The notes beneath the pieces were generated by a model. The model saw only the letters and a program-made list of their open reading frames with translations, ran no database searches and was not told the origin of the DNA. From the NCBI RefSeq assembly GCF_000473045.1, contig NZ_AXAY01000015.1, forward strand, positions 149,517 to 213,516: a DNA stretch of 64,000 nt, in the 5' to 3' direction. The stretch comes from Bradyrhizobium sp. WSM3983. Lineage in GTDB: Bacteria; Pseudomonadota; Alphaproteobacteria; Rhizobiales; Xanthobacteraceae. A program made the position numbers and the translations under genes. Positions 61,716 to 64,000 of the stretch are shown piece by piece. Each line of letters starts with the position of its first letter. Position 1 is the stretch's first letter.

Positions 61716-62597
61716 ATGATCCACATGCAATCTGCACGGCTGAGCTGGACGTGGCGCGGCAAGAGCATCGATCTTGGCTTCGATACCTGCGGGCAAGGAC
61801 CCACAGTGCTGCTTCTGCCCGCGTTGAGTTCGATCTCGACCCGGCATGAAATGTGGCCCTTGCAGGAGCGCCTGAGTTCGCATTATCGAACGGTGTCTGT
61901 CGATTGGCCGGGGTTCGGAGATCAGCCGCGCCCCGCGATCGACTGGACACCTGACGCCTATTCGGCGTTCCTGGAGCATGTTCTAGACACGGTCGCTCCT
62001 CATCCCCACGCCGTCATTGCCGCGGGTCACGGCGCGACCTACGCGCTTGCCCATGCTTGCAGCCGAACCGGCTCGTTCGCACGGCTTGTGCTGCTGGCGC
62101 CGACTTGGCGCGGACCTCTGCCGACCATGATGAACGGACGCCGGCCTTTCTTGGATCGGCTTTGCAAGGCTGTCGACCTGCCGGTGGTCGGACCCGTGCT
62201 CTACAAGCTGAATGTCAATCGCCTCGTCGTTCGCTTCATGGCCGCCGGTCATGTCTATGCCGATCCGGCATGGCTGACCGGCGAGCGGCTGCGCGATAAG
62301 CTGGCGGTCACTCGGGCCGCCGGCGCTCGATATGCGTCGATCAGGTTCGTGACCGGGAAGCTCGATCCGCTGGAGACACGCGAGCAGTTCCTGGCATTGG
62401 CGCGACGGGCGGGGATCCTGATGCTGATGGTCTACGGCAATCAAACGCCCCCGCGATCGCGTGCCGAGATGGAGGCGATCGCTAAGGTCGACACGATCCA
62501 GAGCAGCTGTCTTCCTGAGGGCAAACTCTCTCTACATGAGGAGTTCGCCGCTGAGGTCGCGGACGTTGTCGCGCCATTTCTTGCGGCAGACCCGTAG
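61716..62597 (+). CDS. Alpha/beta hydrolase-fold protein lacking the nucleophile serine
   Basis: This 293-residue alpha/beta-hydrolase fold has GPTVLLLPALSSIS, the oxyanion-hole region, VDWPGFGDQPRP and a nucleophile elbow that reads AAGHGATYA, where position 106 is glycine instead of serine. A late histidine (LHEEFAAEVADVV) is present. Without the nucleophile it cannot be a normal esterase; it may be a cofactor-independent lyase/oxygenase-type member or a non-catalytic protein. It begins about 60 bp after the NUDIX gene. ATG 61725 is an alternative start. Confidence 0.8.
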   Translation: MIHMQSARLSWTWRGKSIDLGFDTCGQGPTVLLLPALSSISTRHEMWPLQERLSSHYRTVSVDWPGFGDQPRPAIDWTPDAYSAFLEHVLDTVAPHPHAVIAAGHGATYALAHACSRTGSFARLVLLAPTWRGPLPTMMNGRRPFLDRLCKAVDLPVVGPVLYKLNVNRLVVRFMAAGHVYADPAWLTGERLRDKLAVTRAAGARYASIRFVTGKLDPLETREQFLALARRAGILMLMVYGNQTPPRSRAEMEAIAKVDTIQSSCLPEGKLSLHEEFAAEVADVVAPFLAADP

Positions 62598-62810
62598 CTC
62601 GCTGCTGGCCGGATCGGAGCCGGCCGCGGTCACTTGGCGGCTGATGAATGCTCCTTTCCGCCCATTTGAGCGCGTGGCCCCTTCGCCGTGTCGACGGTCT
62701 CCTATAGTACAAGAGGCAGTGGATCCTCCGACCTGTCAGTGGTGACCATGTTCGTCTCGTTCTTTCCCTGACCCAAGCTGTTCTTTCTCTCGGCCATCGT
62801 CTGGACCGCA

Positions 62811-63968
62811 TTGGCGATGCTGGTCTGGTATGGCTTCGCAAATAACTTGTTCGAAGCAACTCAAAGGCCGATCGGAGTGACGACGTTCTGGTCGGCGCCG
62901 GCTCTTTGGTTCGACCTCTATTTTGCTGGGTGTGCCGTGGTCTTTGCGGCCATCTGGATGCTGTTCGCGCCGCATCCCTGGGCGAACTGGTCTATTCTCG
63001 GCTCCGCGCTGATCCTGTTCACGTCCTACTTTCAGGTCCAGGTCAGCGTGGCCATCAACAGCTGGTATGGGCCGTTCTACGACCTCATCCAGGCCGCGCT
63101 TTCGAAGTCGGCGCCGGTCACGGTCGAACGGTTTTACGCCGAATTATCGACCTTTGCTGGCATCGCCTTTGTGGCAGTCGTGGTCGGCGTGCTGACGCGG
63201 TTCTTTGTCAGCCACTACATCTTCCGCTGGCGGACGGCGATGAACGACTTCTACGTCGCAAACTGGTCGCGGCTGCGCACCATAGAAGGCGCCTCGCAGC
63301 GGGTGCAGGAAGACACCATGCGCTTCGCGAGCACCATGGAAGGTCTGGGCGTCAATCTCATCAGTGCCGTGCTTACTCTCCTGGCCTTCCTGCCCGTTCT
63401 CGTAAAGCTGTCCGGGAGCGTCACGGAGTTGCCCGTGATCGGCTCAATCCCGTATCCGTTGGTGTTTGCTGCGGTGATCTGGTCGGTATTTGGCACCGGC
63501 ATTCTGGCTCTGATCGGTATTCGCCTGCCTGCGATCGAGTTTTTCAACCAGCGGGTCGAAGCCGCCTATCGCAAGGAACTGGTGCTCGGTGAGGATGATC
63601 CGGCCCGCGCCGATCCACCGACCCTGAGCGTGCTGTTCGGCGATATTCGCAGGAACTATTTTCGCCTCTATTTGAACTTCATGTATTTCAACATTGGCCG
63701 CATTGTCTACCTGCAGACCGACGTCATCTTTCCCTACGTCCTGCTCGCACCGACGATCATTGCCGGCAAGATCACGCTGGGAGCGATGAACCAGATTTTG
63801 AACGCGTTCACGCAGGTCCGAACCTCGTTTCAGTATCTCGTCAACGCCTGGAGCACGATCGTCGAGCTGATCTCGATCTATCAACGGCTTCGGAGTTTCG
63901 AGGCCAAGCTCCATGGCGAGCCGCTGCCTTCAATTGAGACAGAGACGGAGCCATTGTCGTTGGGATGA
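62811..63968 (+). CDS. SbmA/BacA-like peptide transporter, 5' end interrupted
   Basis: This inner-membrane SbmA/BacA-family importer of peptides has multiple membrane helices, FTSYFQVQVSVAINSWYGPFYD and the conserved FFNQRVEAAYRKELVLGEDDPARADPPTL. The natural start appears to be ATG 62748 (MFVSFFP), but codon 8 is TGA (62769-62771) where the family has arginine before PKLFF. The frame is otherwise open from there to 63968. Translation might restart at TTG 62811 or ATG 62817, losing about 21 residues including part of helix 1. It is a candidate recent pseudogene. BacA proteins matter for symbiosis in rhizobia. Confidence 0.8.
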   Translation: MAMLVWYGFANNLFEATQRPIGVTTFWSAPALWFDLYFAGCAVVFAAIWMLFAPHPWANWSILGSALILFTSYFQVQVSVAINSWYGPFYDLIQAALSKSAPVTVERFYAELSTFAGIAFVAVVVGVLTRFFVSHYIFRWRTAMNDFYVANWSRLRTIEGASQRVQEDTMRFASTMEGLGVNLISAVLTLLAFLPVLVKLSGSVTELPVIGSIPYPLVFAAVIWSVFGTGILALIGIRLPAIEFFNQRVEAAYRKELVLGEDDPARADPPTLSVLFGDIRRNYFRLYLNFMYFNIGRIVYLQTDVIFPYVLLAPTIIAGKITLGAMNQILNAFTQVRTSFQYLVNAWSTIVELISIYQRLRSFEAKLHGEPLPSIETETEPLSLG

Positions 63969-64000
63969 TGCGAAATCCCAGCCCAGCTCTAACGAACTGG

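Noticed and set aside
1..64000. CRISPR arrays, rRNA genes, phage structural genes, plasmid origins
   Set aside because: No regularly spaced repeats, rRNA sequence, capsid or tail motifs, or iteron/repABC signatures were seen on either strand.

Overview
The window looks like a Bradyrhizobium-type alphaproteobacterium (inference). The DNA is GC-rich and dominated by catabolic operons, each with its own LysR, IclR, GntR, MarR or LacI regulator. It also has periplasmic binding-protein transport genes, a TRAP transporter, a Tat-exported molybdenum hydroxylase and a BacA/SbmA-like transporter at the right edge. There is no rRNA, CRISPR array, intact tRNA or phage structural gene.

Layout. 1-3.6 kb: a partial ABC binding protein diverges from a Gfo/Idh/MocA dehydrogenase, an IclR regulator and a frameshifted epimerase, with two perfect IclR-type palindromes in the gap. 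3.6-5.3 kb: an AraC pseudogene with two nonsense codons and a truncated IS3-family element. 5.5-12.5 kb: a LysR regulator faces an operon of an SDR dehydrogenase, a split transketolase and a TRAP transporter with a fused DctQM permease. 12.6-14.3 kb: recombination debris, namely one copy of a dispersed repeat, integrase arm-type repeats and an integrase fragment joined in frame to a broken SDR. 15.3-19.1 kb: a PaoABC-like aldehyde oxidoreductase. 19.2-29.7 kb: a broken SDR, LysR regulators, two MFS transporters, and carboxymuconolactone decarboxylase, amidohydrolase, GST, CoA-transferase and enoyl-CoA hydratase genes. 29.7-30.5 kb: debris with a 92-bp IS-derived mini-element.

30.5-48.3 kb is a large CoA-linked oxidative cluster: binding protein, acyl-CoA dehydrogenase, GntR, enoyl-CoA hydratase, a fused double acyl-CoA dehydrogenase, CoA-transferase, zinc alcohol dehydrogenase, P450, MarR, HicB-like protein, Rieske oxygenase with reductase, second binding protein, second CoA-transferase, SCP-x-type thiolase and DUF35 partner. 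The enzymes suggest hydroxylation, CoA activation, desaturation, hydration and thiolytic or retro-aldol cleavage of an alicyclic, aromatic or branched carboxylate. 48.4-48.6 kb holds the second repeat copy. 48.9-59.1 kb is a LacI-controlled carbohydrate locus: SDR and LacI on one side; an ABC sugar transporter, zinc dehydrogenase, PfkB kinase, LacD-type aldolase and enolase-superfamily enzyme on the other.

59.3-61.05 kb is the apparent edge of a genomic island: a complete tyrosine integrase beside the 3' part of a tRNA-Lys(CTT) gene, followed by a 3' fragment of a tRNA-Ser-like gene. Right of this lie NUDIX, alpha/beta-hydrolase and SbmA/BacA-like genes, which look like ordinary chromosome. 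The left part is rich in single-event pseudogenes (frameshift or nonsense) and element remnants, as expected of an acquired, decaying region.

The best candidates for undescribed biology are the P450/Rieske/thiolase-DUF35 cluster, the LacI sugar locus, the split-transketolase/TRAP operon, and the paired 240-bp repeats that preserve an unrecognised protein sequence.
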